Positions 36,370 to 46,983 of a stretch of 64,000 bases of DNA are shown in pieces. The DNA lies in NCBI GenBank assembly GCA_024180945.1, contig JAKSGN010000002.1:2728001-2792000 (forward strand), written 5' to 3'. Source of the stretch: Macrophomina tecta (Eukaryota; Ascomycota; Dothideomycetes; Botryosphaeriales; Botryosphaeriaceae). Within the stretch, counting starts at the first letter, position 1. Each line of letters opens with the position of its first letter. Below the pieces are notes generated by a model, which saw only the letters and a program-made list of their open reading frames with translations, ran no database searches and was not told the DNA's origin. The translations under genes and the position numbers were made by a program.

Positions 36370-37638
36370 TCAAAAGTCAGGCGGCAGCTCATAAGGGTTG
36401 TCATTGGTCGTGCTGCGCGAACGCTGGCTGGGGTGGTGCGCAAGGTCAGGCTTCTTGACGCTGCTGACGAGCGAGGCGAAGCGCGGGTTGTTGTTGAGCG
36501 GACTGGAGATGTTGATGGGGAAGCGGCCGAAGCTGCTGCGCTTGCTTTCACGCTTACTCTTGCTGCTGTCCTTGCTGGCGCTCTTCTTGTGCCTGCCCGC
36601 CTTCTCGCGGATCGAAGGCGCCACAGCGGTAGTGCCGGCCTCCGAGGTCGGGTACGGCGGGATCGGAGGAACTGGGGGCTTCTCGTCGTCGCCGGCGTAG
36701 TAAGAGCGGCTGTAGTTGGAAGCGCTGTAGCGGGAAGTGCGATAGTACGAGGGCAGCAGGGAGGCGCGCGCTTGCTGGAAGATGGTGCGGGTGGGCGAGT
36801 AGGTCGGGCGAGGAGACGTGGAGGGAGCAGGGGACTTGTTAGAGGGTGTGAAGGGCGACTGGTTGAGGGTCATGCTCTGCATGGACGTCTTGATGCTGAG
36901 CGTCTTGGCTGCCTCCATCTGGGCCTCCGCATCTTGGACAGCCACGGCGCCGGAAGAGCGTACGTTGCGGGCCGTGATCCTGAGCCCGGTGTCGCGGAAG
37001 ACGAAGCTGGCGATGATGTTGACGAAGCCCAAAACCAGGATGATGACGCCGGAGCTGATGACCACGCTCCAGAAGGGCACGCCCAGGTGATCCGCACTCG
37101 TGGCATCCTTGTTCAAATTGCCCAGGGTGTTGACTCCCAGCAGGACCATGGCCAAGCCCAGAGTAACAAAGCCATGCTCCGGGCTCAGGAGGGGCCAGTT
37201 CCTGCGGAAGTAGGTTCGGAACAGACAAGCTTCAGACGCGACCAGGAACACTGCCAAAGTCAGTTACTTCGCCACCAAAGGGAGGGAACGTGCAGCAGCG
37301 AAAGTCAATGGCGAACAGACATTCGCCCCGAAGGTGGCCTCACTCGCGGGGAGGGTTCAGCTCATTGGATGCTCGCAGGACAGCCGGTGGGGATGCACGC
37401 CAAGAAATGTGATGATGTGCTGGCGGAGGGCGAGTGGGAGCCACTTACAGCTGATGCAGGCGGTGATAACGTGGCTGCAGCCATCGAAGAAGAAGAAGCG
37501 GGAGACGACGATGGTCTTGATCAGCATGAGGAAGCTGGCGGTGGCGACCAAGAGGAGACCGATGATGTTCAAAGCGCGGATGACATTAAGAATGAGATAC
37601 GCTGGACCAGCCAGGTTCTTCGAAATGAGTAGCGACAT
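36370..37638 (-). CDS. Four-helix fungal membrane protein (DUF7598-type)
   Basis: Two exons on the minus strand, 37638-37449 and 37250-36370; 1071 nt, 356 residues; the 198-bp intron splits T/TG and restores ACISLFLVASEACLF. The N-terminal 150 residues hold four membrane helices (YLILNVIRALNIIGLLL, FFFDGCSHVITACISLFLV, HGFVTLGLAMVLLGV, VVISSGVIILVLGFVNIIAS). The C-terminal half is a disordered cytosolic-type tail rich in Ser, Pro, Tyr and Lys (for example PPVPPIPPYPTSEAG). I know the family only as an uncharacterised fungal domain; the name DUF7598 is from memory. No function can be assigned. The antisense strand is also open for about 400 codons, which I regard as a composition effect. Confidence 0.85.
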
Positions 37639-38867
37639 GGTGTGGGCGAAGCAGTTGCAGATGCGAGGAGCTGTTTAGGTGAAGTGGTCTGCAGGTTGGT
37701 TCGGTGGCAGTCGTCGAGACTGGTGGATGCAGAGTTCGCGCGCGCGTGGCGGAGTGCTGCTCTGCAGGACAACGAAGGATTGGTCTTCAGCCGAATGATT
37801 GATGTGTAGAAGAAAGAGGAGAGGAAGAAGAGTCCAGAGCCGCTCGGGCAAAGGCTATCCTCCTGCTCACGGAAGAGGTGAACAGCGACAATAGGAAAGA
37901 CACAGCGTCAACAGGCACAACAGAACATGAGGAGAGAAGGTGAGAGCGGGCGGAGAGAATGACATTAGTTATTCAGTGACAGGCCGCCCAAACCGGTTCA
38001 CGGCGAATAAGCTCGCGGTCACTTCATTTCCAAGGGCCAATCGAGGGCGGCCTGGCTGGGGTTTTTCTCACAGCCTATGAAACGGCGGGCTGGGGCGGGA
38101 GTCGGGAGAGCGATGAAGCACCAAGGTGTTTCTACGGCGCTCCCGCGTGGCGACAGGCCGGCCGGGGGCGACGTGGGCAGCAGAGCGACAGTGCGCGTCT
38201 AGGTTGTCGCAGAGCAGCGTGGAGGGATTGGTTGGCGCGCGAGCTTGAGAGCGCGACGCCGCGTTTCAGAAGCGTAGAGCCTCCGCATCACCGCGTCGGC
38301 ACGCGCCCAGCGAGCCCATCCTTTGGCGCCAACTCGCACGCTGCCAGACACGCCCCGGCCAGCACTGTGCCATGCTTCCCGTCGCAATTTCGCCCGCGGC
38401 CATCCCCGCGATCCGCGCCGCGGGTGGTGGCGAGCATCGTCGCTGGCATCGGCCGTGGTGGTGACGGCGGCGAAGGCGGCGGCGACGCACAAAGGACGGC
38501 CGTTGGACTTTTGTCGGTGAAGCGCTGGACGAACAACAAGAGAACAGAGATAACCGCACCAGCGCCAGCACCAGGCAAAGCTGCGGTGCGCCGCCGATCG
38601 CATCTTTGAGCTTCCAGAACCTCAGCGACGCTAGGCTAAATTTAAACCTGGCCGCCTCACCTCGTCCTCCACCAACTTCACCCCGAGCCTCGCTCGCAGC
38701 CTTTTTTCAGCCTCCTGACAACCCCCCGTGCGAGCGAGCCTGTCGGCGCCCCTGCCTTCACCGCTAGCGCCAACGAGCCCTTCTCCCAAAGAGCCTCAGG
38801 ATCGTCAGTCCCTCTCTCCACCCATCGTCACCACCACCACCGCTTTAGGCGACTCAAGTCAGCAACC
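37639..38867. other. Divergent intergenic region before the SERF gene
   Basis: It holds promoters for two divergent genes. The part at 38200-38600 is GC-rich with overlapping chance frames. The last 200 bp before the SERF ATG are strongly pyrimidine-rich on the plus strand (CTCC/CACC runs), as in leaders of highly expressed fungal genes. Confidence 0.5.
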
Positions 38868-39272
38868 ATGGCCCGCGGCAACCAGCGTGAGAAGGCTCGC
38901 GAAAAGAACCTGAAGGCTCAGCAGAGCCAGGTAAGTCGCTCGCCAGCCGCCATTCCCTGTCGCGCGCTCGCGCTTTGGCTGACTCCCTTCCGCCGCAGAA
39001 ACACAAGACTACCGTAAGTCGCTGGCTGCGAACACCCGCTCTCGCGGCTCTTTCGCGGTGCTAAACAGATCCAACAGATGTCCGGCACCGAGTTCCAGCG
39101 CACCAAGGAAGACCAGGCCGCCATCATGCGCGCGAAGCAGGCTGCAGGTGCGTTGTCCACCCGCTCCACCGCGGCCACCTCTTCTGTGATTTTCTGCAAG
39201 CATTACCGCTGACACTTCTCTCCCGCGCAGCCGACGCCAAGAGACAGGCTGACGCCGCGAAGAAGAAATAGC
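38868..39272 (+). CDS. SERF-family small basic protein (4F5 type)
   Basis: Four exons, 38868-38930, 38999-39013, 39069-39147 and 39232-39272, give 198 nt and 65 residues. The protein begins MARGNQREKAREKNLKAQQS and continues KHKTT, then IQQMSGTEFQR and ends AKQAAADAKRQADAAKKK, matching the conserved N-terminal GNQRE motif and the KQAAADA tail of SERF proteins (yeast YDL085C-A is the same size and layout). SERF proteins are highly charged, disordered, and modify amyloid aggregation. Exon 2 is only 15 nt (five codons) between introns of 68 and 55 bp; the third intron is 84 bp. The ATG sits in a good context (CAACCATGG). The gene is invisible to a simple long-frame search. Confidence 0.9.
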
Positions 39273-40025
39273 CTGGTCCAGTCGCTCGAGCAGGTCTTGC
39301 TCTCTAGCCATCGGGCCGGCGTTTGTGTTCGGAGCTTGGAGTAGATTATTGCATGTTTTCGTTTGATTGATTTTTTTTTATTCCTTTTTCCCTGCGCGCA
39401 ACGGCGGGGATGATACCACCTTCTACATCACGAATCCACGGTGAATCAAATCGTATAATTACTCGGACCACCTCTCTTCATCTCCTTAGCGACTATGTCT
39501 CACGTTGTTCTCATCGCGTGCAGCTGGCAGAAGCAAGCAACTGCAGCAACCCAGAGCCACCAACCAATCTGCACCCTTGAACCCTGTATTACTCCACCTG
39601 GACTAATAGCCCACCTGCTGGATCCTCCGAGACCTCAATTTACCGTTAGTTTCCGAGTTAATAGCGATTCCGTCTCCATCCGTTGTATGTCGAAGGAAGC
39701 GCCACTTGCAAAGTAATTGTCATTAAATCCGTGCCTTTAAATCAAACCCCTCTCTGAATCGCTCCAGGTTGAAGCATGCACCCGAACGCCACTCGAACCA
39801 CGTGTCTGCATGTGGCGCCCAAAGCCGAGTGATGTTGAACTTCCCTTTCGAAATATTCTGTTCTTCCATCCAGGCATGCGCCCTTCTCCCACTGGCTCGA
39901 AAGGTGGTGGTATATGCAGCCATATTCCGGCTTCTACATCGGACTGCCTAGTGCTTTGCACGACCAGTGGCGTCGAATGCGTCAAAAAACAATCGGGCAG
40001 GCCAACGATCTGAATTCCCAGTTAG
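39273..40025. other. Intergenic region
   Basis: 3' region of the SERF gene, then low-complexity-free DNA. Minus-strand frames at 39723-39985 look somewhat protein-like (for example HADTWFEWRSGACFNLERF) and could be downstream exons of the BTB gene at 40026-40637, but no clean splice keeps the frame. Confidence 0.35.
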
Positions 40026-40637
40026 TTACTGGCCAGTGCGTACATACTCGCTGGCGGGCAACTTGCACAGTGGTGATGATCCAGGTAAGCTATCAAACAC
40101 ATGATGGACGATATCCGGGCCCTGCAGAACGAAGTCTTTCCGGCTATAGAAGATCACGGCGTCCACGGTATGCCTTCCTAGTTGCGGGATATCATAATTG
40201 TCCGCCAAGAGGTACGGGCCAGCAAGGTCTGCCAGCCTGGAAACGAGCGCGGTCGCGTTTTCCATGCAGTCGAGGATTCATGTCCGCAAGTACAGCCACT
40301 CCACAAACATCTTGTAGTTCCCATCACCTGTCAATGGTAAGCTCAGCCTCTTTTCCCTTGATTCCTGGCAGTTTTCCGAGAGCTTCTCTTTGAGGAAGCG
40401 TGAGACGTAGCTCAACGCTGACTGGTGGAGTATGGAGAGCTTGCCCTCTACGTCAAAGCGGATCTCAACGGTCTTGGCCTGTCGCTTCTGGATTCTCTCG
40501 GTCGGAATGATCCTTTACAAGCGTGAAAAGGAGCTTACACATGGGGAAGACAGCGGTAACCTGATGAAACCTTCTGCTCTAAGTCTTCGAGCTTGATCTT
40601 CTTTGCTCTCGAAGATGGACGTGGGAAGGGGCGACAT
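40026..40637 (-). CDS. BTB/POZ-domain protein, possibly disrupted
   Basis: Minus strand, start at 40637 (MSPLPTSIFESKEDQ), first intron 40513-40560 (48 bp), then a BTB fold: VEIRFDVEGKLSILHQSALS, YVSRFLKEKL, NYKMFVEWLY, PYLLADNYDIPQL, HHVFDSLPGSSPLCKL. Straight reading meets an in-frame TGA at 40280-40278, exactly where a normal BTB linker should be. A second intron (40293-40237, 57 bp, GTACTT...TTCCAG) would remove the stop in frame, but would delete 19 residues of the domain. A third possible intron with a perfect TAACTAAC branch site begins near 40040. BTB proteins are adaptors, often for Cullin-3 ligases. Either a recent pseudogene or a gene with an unusual intron. Confidence 0.5.
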
Positions 40638-41300
40638 ACTCGAAGCTGAAGTTCCTCTTCCGATTCACTTTCCAGCGTGGCCCTGGAAGTGTGAGCGTGC
40701 CTCTACTTACCGTAAGTGACTGTACTGAAAGCGTGACTCATCTACAGATACGGATGGTGATACTGAGAGCGATGGTGAGAAATCGAAGTTGAGAACTTCG
40801 CAGGGCAAAATAAATCCCGCCTCGCGCGGACTCCAGTCCAGCATTCTGCGAGACGCAGAATACCCGTCTGAAGGTAGATGTCCAACAAGGCTAACTCGGC
40901 GGCACTTGCTTCCACATGACTGCTTCATCTCTGCGTGGGTGTTGCAATACGTCAGAGGCTGCAGTTTCTAACCTTTGGCGCGAAAGGAGCAGACACAGTC
41001 AAACAAGATCGATAAGGTTACTATGTCGCTACCTGAGATTATGCGGCAGTTACTGTATCTATTTTAAGGTGTGAGCTGCTAAATCTGTACATGAAAAAAC
41101 TACCTGTCCCTGGCCAATTTTTGACTGGGTTGTCATGGCGCCAACCTCAGATCCACCGTACGAACTCCAAGACCAAACAGAGCGAATGCAAAATTATCGA
41201 AGCACAAAATGACACGCGACGCTACACCTTCATACATGCCACCGGATATTCTGCTCCACCTGCCAGTGCACCCAACATATTTCCACTTACTGTCCTCATC
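40638..41300. other. Intergenic region between the BTB gene and VTC1
   Basis: No gene recognised. It contains the BTB gene promoter and the VTC1 3' end. Confidence 0.45.
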
Positions 41301-41782
41301 TTAGTTGGTAACGCGCAGGACAAAGTTGACGATGACGGCGGCCAGCAGGGCGAGCGCCAGAACGGTAGGACCGAAGCGGTCATCGAATCCGCCCTGTCCG
41401 CGCTGGCGGATGCTCTTAGCGCGCCAGTGGAACGTGATAAGGGCGTAGATCATGGCGGCCATGGCGACGAGGGTGAAGAGGCCAGCGCTGATCTGGCCGA
41501 CCTTGTCGCCGAAGTTCAGAAGACCGACGGCCAGACCACCGAGGATGACGGTGAAGTTGAGCCACGAGAGGAAGGTGCGCTCGTTGGCGAAGAAGACCTT
41601 AGGCTCGACGCGCGTGGGAAGGGCGATGCGCTTGCCTGGAGGAGAAGGAGGGAGAAGTTAGCAATTGGCGGTGCCGGCGCCCCAGGGAGCTGGGAGCGAC
41701 CTTGGAGAGCGCATGGCGGGGTGACTGCAGAGACGCAGAGTTACGTACCCGGCGCGGTCTGGAGGAGAGGCCGGCTCGACAT
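41301..41782 (-). CDS. VTC1: Vacuolar transporter chaperone 1 (polyphosphate polymerase subunit)
   Basis: Two exons on the minus strand, 41782-41749 and 41635-41301, with a 113-bp intron; 369 nt, 122 residues, close to the 129 of yeast Vtc1. The start [20 protein letters not shown] and the core [20 protein letters not shown] are family hallmarks. Three membrane helices follow: [38 protein letters not shown] and [16 protein letters not shown]. Vtc1 is the small membrane subunit of the VTC complex, which makes polyphosphate and moves it into the vacuole. A 240-codon open frame on the plus strand over this gene is antisense shadow. Confidence 0.96.
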
Positions 41783-42221
41783 TGCGGATCGGCGCGAGGT
41801 GGACGTGCTTTGAAACGAGGTTGGAGAGAGCGCAGCAGCACCAATGGCCCGGCGACAAGTCAGCGACAAGATGGAGTGTACAGGAGGAGAGTAGTGAGGG
41901 GCTGCGGCGGAGAAATTCTGCGGTCGCAAGAGGGCGGCGGAGAGTTACTGGAGGGGGAAAGATGATGGAGCTCTGCTACGGCACAGCGCACGAGGCGACG
42001 ACCAAGCTTCGTGATTCGCCGGGCGCGCTCGAGCCAATAATCTATTGACGTCGAGTGTCCGTCGCTCCGCAACCGCCGCCGCTCCTGTCTGCCCTGCCAA
42101 CAACACACGGAGCTCCCCAGACTGCACTAGACAGCTCATCCCGTCCTCCCGCCAACTCGTCGCCCCCAGATTCAACTCAACTCCTCACCGTTTCCAATCC
42201 CGCCTGCAAACATCGCCCGCC
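41783..42221. promoter_or_regulatory. Divergent VTC1 / dynein light chain promoter region
   Basis: 439 bp between start codons, GC-rich, no TATA box. Nothing more specific seen. Confidence 0.5.
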
Positions 42222-42910
42222 ATGGCCGCTCCTGTACGATCTTCGTGTTCTCCCTCTCCTTTTGTAGCACCATCGCTGACCCCCGTCTCCGCAACAGCCT
42301 GTCTCGGAAACCCGCTTGAAGCAGATCGCCACCGACGTATGCCTCCCACGCTAGTCCAGACGGAACCCGGAGTCATGATCGCTGAACATCTTTCCCCACA
42401 GGCCTGCGACGCCGCCGTCGGCAGCGCGGAGAGCTACATCCACGCGCAGACTGCCGAGTGGAACAACACCATCATCGTGCGTAGCAACCCCCGCCGCTCC
42501 ACAGCCCGCAAGACACACCAGAGACACTCCATAGCACCGGGCCCCACGTATATCGCCAAAAAGACAGTAGCAGGACGTAGTAACCGCGTGTGATTTTCCC
42601 CCACAAACAGAACACGATCCTCAAGTCCTTGATCAGCGAGACGAGCACCGGCCCCAACAACCAGCCGCCCTTCAAGTACGCCGTGAACAGCACCATCATC
42701 CAGCACGCCCCCACCTTCTCGCGCACCGCCGACAGCGATTCCGCCGAGGACCAGACCGTTAGCCTCGCCAAGGTCGGCCGCCGCGGCATGCACAGCGCCG
42801 CCGGTGCCTACTGGAACAGCGAGAAGGACGGCATGTGGTCCTTCAAGTATGACGGCGGTGAGAAGAAGGGCCTTGACGTTGTCATCAACGTTATGTGGAT
42901 TGCCCTCTAA
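42222..42910 (+). CDS. Dynein light chain, Tctex-1 (DYNLT) family
   Basis: Four exons, 42222-42233, 42298-42336, 42402-42476 and 42611-42910; 426 nt, 141 residues; introns 64, 65 and 134 bp, all phase 0. The protein reads MAAPPVSETRLKQIATDACD, then WNNTIINTILKSLI, PPFKYAVNSTIIQH, and the Tctex end GAYWNSEKDGMWSFKYD...VINVMWIAL, which matches the family. It would bind dynein intermediate chain and cargo for minus-end transport on microtubules. The first coding exon has just four codons (12 nt), so the start is easily missed. Family members average 110-115 residues; the extra length is an insert, NSTIIQHAPTFSRTADSDSAEDQTVSLAK, quoted here only as spanning about residues 71-100. Confidence 0.93.
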
Positions 42911-43444
42911 ACCATTCTTCTTCTTGAGGTTGCACTGTTCTTTTTTTGGATATGGGGAAAAGGAGAGGGTTAAGGGGAACGGAGAGAGACGGCACGTGGA
43001 CCTGCAGATATATGTTGTGCAGCTAGCGCTTGAGCATCATACGGTTGGAGCCTGGAGTACCCTAAACTTGTTGGTTTCTGGGAAAGGACGCTGCCAGGGA
43101 TTTTCGTTCGTATTCTCTCTGTTGTGGCATTTTCTATCGCCTTTCTTGGTACAGAAAATTTTTTGCTCATATGTGCGGCGTCGTTCGGCATGATACTAGC
43201 ATTGGATACAGGATTACCCCGGAAAGTAAACGGCCCTTTGGATTGGAACAGTCTCTAGAGGGTAGGGTGAGGTAACAACACTTTTGTATATCAGTCTTTT
43301 TCCTTTCACTTTCGTCCCGACTGTCTCCATCCAATCTGCTTTCACCCATTCTCTGCTTCGATGTGAGAATACTGCCTACTTCGACATTGCGACGACTGGA
43401 GATGCCTCGCTCCCCGCCACCCAGCCCGCCTGGCCTTCGATATA
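42911..43444. other. Convergent intergenic region
   Basis: Tail-to-tail 3' regions of the dynein light chain and alpha/beta hydrolase genes. No gene seen. Confidence 0.5.
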
Positions 43445-44401
43445 TCACGCCTGGCCGGAACAATACTCTACAAACCTCTCCCAGTATGGCAGGAAAGTCG
43501 CAGGTTGCTCCCAGAATGGCGCATGACCCAAACCAGGCAACCTATGGCACTTGCCTTCCCACAAGTTCTTGTATTCGAGCGCGTCCAAGTAATCCAGATT
43601 CACAAACGGCTCATCCCCTCCATTCACTACCGCGCAGGGTACGTTGCTCTCCCCAACCACTCTGACCTGATCGACGCCGCGTCCGGCCTCGAAGGCCTCG
43701 AACATGATGCGCCTAGCCCGGCCATCCGTCCGTTTCGCCGCCTCTCTGATCCACGGCGCCCGCTCGCCGCGCGCCGCCTCGTAGGGGAACTCGTCATAAA
43801 ACCGTTCCTCCCACACCTCCGTACCCGCCAGATTCATGTGCTCTTCCTCCTCTTCTTCCGCGTCCGCTCCCGCTGCCGCTCCCGCTCCCGCTCCATTCTC
43901 CTTCTTCCCTTCTTCCTGTAACCCCAGCGACCCGAATCCCCTTTTCACCTGCTGAAGCCCCAGCGCTGGCGGCGTCCCCACAATCATAATCCCTGCGATG
44001 CGGCCCTGGCTTTCTGCTAGTTGCGCCACCATCTCGATCGCGTTGTGCCCGCCCAGACTCCACCCGAGCACGACGACGGAGTGGATGCCCAGCGCGTCGA
44101 GCACCTGGATCGCGGCGTCGGCGTAGGCAGGCTGCGTGTAGGAAGTTTCTGGGGAGGGCGCGTCGGTCGAGGAACCGTGGCCGGGGAGGTCGAGGGCAAG
44201 GGTGCGACGGCGCTGGAGGGCTGGGGAGGCGCGGGAGAGGCGGAGGAGCGGGGTGAAGATGAGGGAGCTGGACGAGTTGCCGTGGAGGAGGAGGAGGGTG
44301 GGGGAGGTTTTGCTGGCAGTGGGGGGGCCAGTGTCGAGGACGTGGATGGTGCCGTGAGTGGTGGGGATGGAGTGGGTTTGGAGGGGGATGTCGGCGGACA
44401 T
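43445..44401 (-). CDS. Alpha/beta hydrolase of unknown substrate
   Basis: Single exon, 318 residues from the ATG at 44401 (MSADIPLQTHSIPTTHGTIH). Hydrolase landmarks: LLLLHGNSSSS (oxyanion region), LALDLPGHGSS, nucleophile elbow VVVLGWSLGGHNAIEM with Ser, NGGDEPFVNL with the acid Asp, and GLGHAPFWEQP with the catalytic His. The order and spacing suit an epoxide-hydrolase/esterase-like enzyme; the substrate cannot be told. Between lid and core there is a low-complexity insert (Gly/Ala then a run of Glu, about residues 190-215). The frame stays open 42 codons upstream to 44527 but that part is Asn/Pro-rich, so I prefer 44401. It diverges from the LaeA-like gene. Confidence 0.9.
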   Translation of the reverse strand: MSADIPLQTHSIPTTHGTIHVLDTGPPTASKTSPTLLLLHGNSSSSLIFTPLLRLSRASPALQRRRTLALDLPGHGSSTDAPSPETSYTQPAYADAAIQVLDALGIHSVVVLGWSLGGHNAIEMVAQLAESQGRIAGIMIVGTPPALGLQQVKRGFGSLGLQEEGKKENGAGAGAAAGADAEEEEEEHMNLAGTEVWEERFYDEFPYEAARGERAPWIREAAKRTDGRARRIMFEAFEAGRGVDQVRVVGESNVPCAVVNGGDEPFVNLDYLDALEYKNLWEGKCHRLPGLGHAPFWEQPATFLPYWERFVEYCSGQA

Positions 44402-45313
44402 TGTGGGGGGGTTAGGGTTGTTTGGATTTCGAAGCGAGAGCGGCTGGTTATTGCAGGTAGAATTGGCTCTTTGGGCGCGATGAATTGGGCGAGGAATGCG
44501 CGGAGCTGCTGTTAAACAATTGAGCAAGGCTCGAGCGGGGATTCATCGAGCAGGCACATGGCGTGTCCGCCCTACCCCACTCCTGTGCCACGGGCAGGGA
44601 ACATGGCGAACGTCAAGGCTGAGATGGTAGCAGTGCAGTGTTCTGTACCAGCTGCAGCTTCCCGCAGAAGGTGGGCGGACTTGCAGGCCTAGTCCTACCT
44701 GGATATTTCAGATGGAGGGGAGGGGACACAGCACGGATGAAATGCGGCACGGGCGGGAGGTAAGTTCCGCGATGCAGCAGCTTGTGGAGCTGCAGGGCGT
44801 CTGTCTGTCTTGACCTCCGCGCGTCTCCGAGCCCGAGTGGGACCTCTTTCATCCAATGTCCGGACTGACGGGATCAATGTCTCGCGAGCAGCTTCTGCAG
44901 CGGCGGTGCTCATCTGCCAGCCATCAAATAAGAACATACATCAATTGATCATTCGCGACGCATATGCCGACCGCATTCTGGCCCGGTAGGATTCTCAAGA
45001 CCGCCATCCGAGCTCTCAAACTTCCAGACCAACACGCGAACCACACTATCGGGATGCCGCCCGCCAATCTGCCCTCGCCTCGCGCCTGCCTCGGCCAAGC
45101 AGACCAAGCGGAGCTGTCTCCCGCTGTGCCACAACTAAAACGCACCTATACGGCATCGAGCTCCGCTGCCGCGTCGGAAACACGACAGCTGCTGCTGCTG
45201 CTTTCTGCCTATAAACTGCCCGGCTCTGCCCGCTTTTCTTTTGTTTTTTCTCCTATACACTTTTGCTTTTTCGTACTTTCCTCATGTCCCTAACCTTATG
45301 CTGAAAGCATCCA
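44402..45313. promoter_or_regulatory. Divergent region between hydrolase and LaeA-like gene
   Basis: 912 bp with no recognised gene. The 150 bp before the LaeA-like ATG are C/T-rich with a TTTTCTTTTGTTTTTTC stretch, typical of a fungal transcription start zone. Confidence 0.5.
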
Positions 45314-46639
45314 ATGGCTGCCCCGGTCCAAGCTACCATTGAGGTCGATGAGACGGTCCGTATCCCGCCTCCATATGCACGGCATCCGCAGTATATCTCT
45401 CTGATCAGGAAATCATTGACATAGAACAACAGCTCGAAGACCGCGATTCTGCATACGGTGATGATCTGTTCGTGCTGCACTTGCCCCGCCAACTTCTCCT
45501 CTGTTCCCGAATTACTCACTTATTTTCCCCCCCGGCTATAGCCGGAGCTACACCACCTCGATAGCCTCGAGCGTCGAGGCATACCCATGGATTCACGGCC
45601 GCCGCTTCCACGCCTACAAGGAAGGCAAGTACCAAGTGGGTAATAACACTGTCGACCTCTCGAACCGCAGTTGACACAATATCCACCGCCCAGTTCCCCA
45701 ACGACGACCGCGAACAAGACCGCCTCGACATGGTCCACGCCCTGCACTCCCTCATCAAAGACGACAAGCTATTCCTCGCGCCCCTGACCCACCCCAAACG
45801 CATCCTCGACATCGGCACCGGCACCGGGCTCTGGGCCATCCAAGCCGGCGACGAGTTCCCCGATGCCGAGCTCATCATCGGCAACGACCTCTCGCCCATC
45901 CAGCCCCGCTGGGTCCCGCCCAACGTCTCCTTCGAGGTCGACGACGTCGAGTCCGAGTGGCCAGAGCATCGCCCGCCGTTCGACCTCGTCCACGCCAGGT
46001 ACATGGCCGGCAGCATCCAGGACTGGCCGGCGTTGCTGCGGAACTGTTACAAGGCGTTGGCGCCGGGTGGCTGGCTGGAGTGCTCGGATTGGGATCTGCT
46101 GCCGTACGCGACGGACGGGTCGATGCCGGCGGATGATGCGGTGCTGCGGCTGCATGAACTGTTGATCGAGGCGACGGATAAGCTGGGCAGGACGGCAAGA
46201 CCGGGCCCGCGGTTGGAGGAGTGGGTGAAGGGCGCGGGGTTTGTGAATGTCAGGCATGAGCGGCGGGTCGTGCCATTTGGCATGTGGGCCAAGGATGAGA
46301 AGCTTGTGAGGATTACCCTTCCTTTTCACCGTGCTGGTCGTTTTGGTTCTTGGCAGAGGAGGTGCTGACCTGACGGGCGACTGGTAGAAAAAAGCTGGCG
46401 CAATCAATCAGGTGCAGTTCATGGAGGGTGTGGAGGCGTTCACTATCGGCCTGTTCACAAGGACCCTAGGCTGGTCGGCTGAGGAGGTGCAGGTCTTCCT
46501 CGAGAAAGTGAGAAAGGATGCTGTAAAAAAAGAACGGCATAGGCAACTCAACTTGTAAGTATTTGTGATTGCGTGGTTGATGGCTTGGCTGACTTGATTT
46601 TGCAGTCATATTGTGTATGCACAGCGTCCGGAGGCCTGA
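45314..46639 (+). CDS. LaeA-like SAM-dependent methyltransferase
   Basis: Six exons: 45314-45355, 45409-45467, 45542-45635, 45694-46305, 46388-46554, 46606-46639; 1008 nt, 335 residues; introns 51-82 bp. The layout is that of the fungal LaeA/TAM superfamily: acidic N-terminus, SYTTSIASSVEAY, NGRRFHAY-like HGRRFHAYKEGKY, NDDREQDRLDMVH, SAM motif I ILDIGTGTGLWAI (about 102-114), GNDLSPIQPRWVPPNV, FDLVHARYMAGSI, and ALAPGGWLECSDWD. Many copies exist per genome; LaeA itself regulates secondary metabolism, but most paralogues are uncharacterised, so I give no symbol. Exon 2 to 3 uses a GTTCGT donor, the weakest of the set. Neighbour: divergent alpha/beta hydrolase. Confidence 0.9.
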
Positions 46640-46983
46640 TCTGCCTGTGGCGCATGACGGCTTTTCTGAGGGTTGTGGTGTTGTTTTGAGCATACAGAGC
46701 ATAATACCTTAGTCTTCTCTGCACCATGTCTTTATCTGAAGCGTTTAACTGTCAATATGCTGGTCGTGGTTTGCTACCTATGTGAGAGGGAGAGAGGGAG
46801 AGAGATTGACTCAGCTTTAAAAATAGCAGGAGATGCGAGTATTTGTACACTAGGGCGCGTATGCATCAAATCTGCATACAGTATTTTGCCGACGCTGCTG
46901 CCAAGCGGACTTAATCCTGTGGACTATATTATGGTACATCAGAAAACCATCTTCATTTTCCGCCAACGTGGTCTGCATGGCCT
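46640..46983. other. Convergent 3' region
   Basis: 344 bp between the stops of the LaeA-like gene and COQ2. It contains a short GAGAGGGAGAGAGGGAGAGAG purine stretch near 46786-46806 and no gene. Confidence 0.5.

Noticed and set aside
36433..37632. 399-codon frame antisense to the four-helix membrane protein
   Set aside because: It spans the intron of the sense gene and is Gly/Arg/Glu/Asp-rich; explained by sense codon bias.
41091..41813. 240-codon frame antisense to VTC1
   Set aside because: Covers both VTC1 exons and intron; acidic low-complexity product; sense gene is certain.
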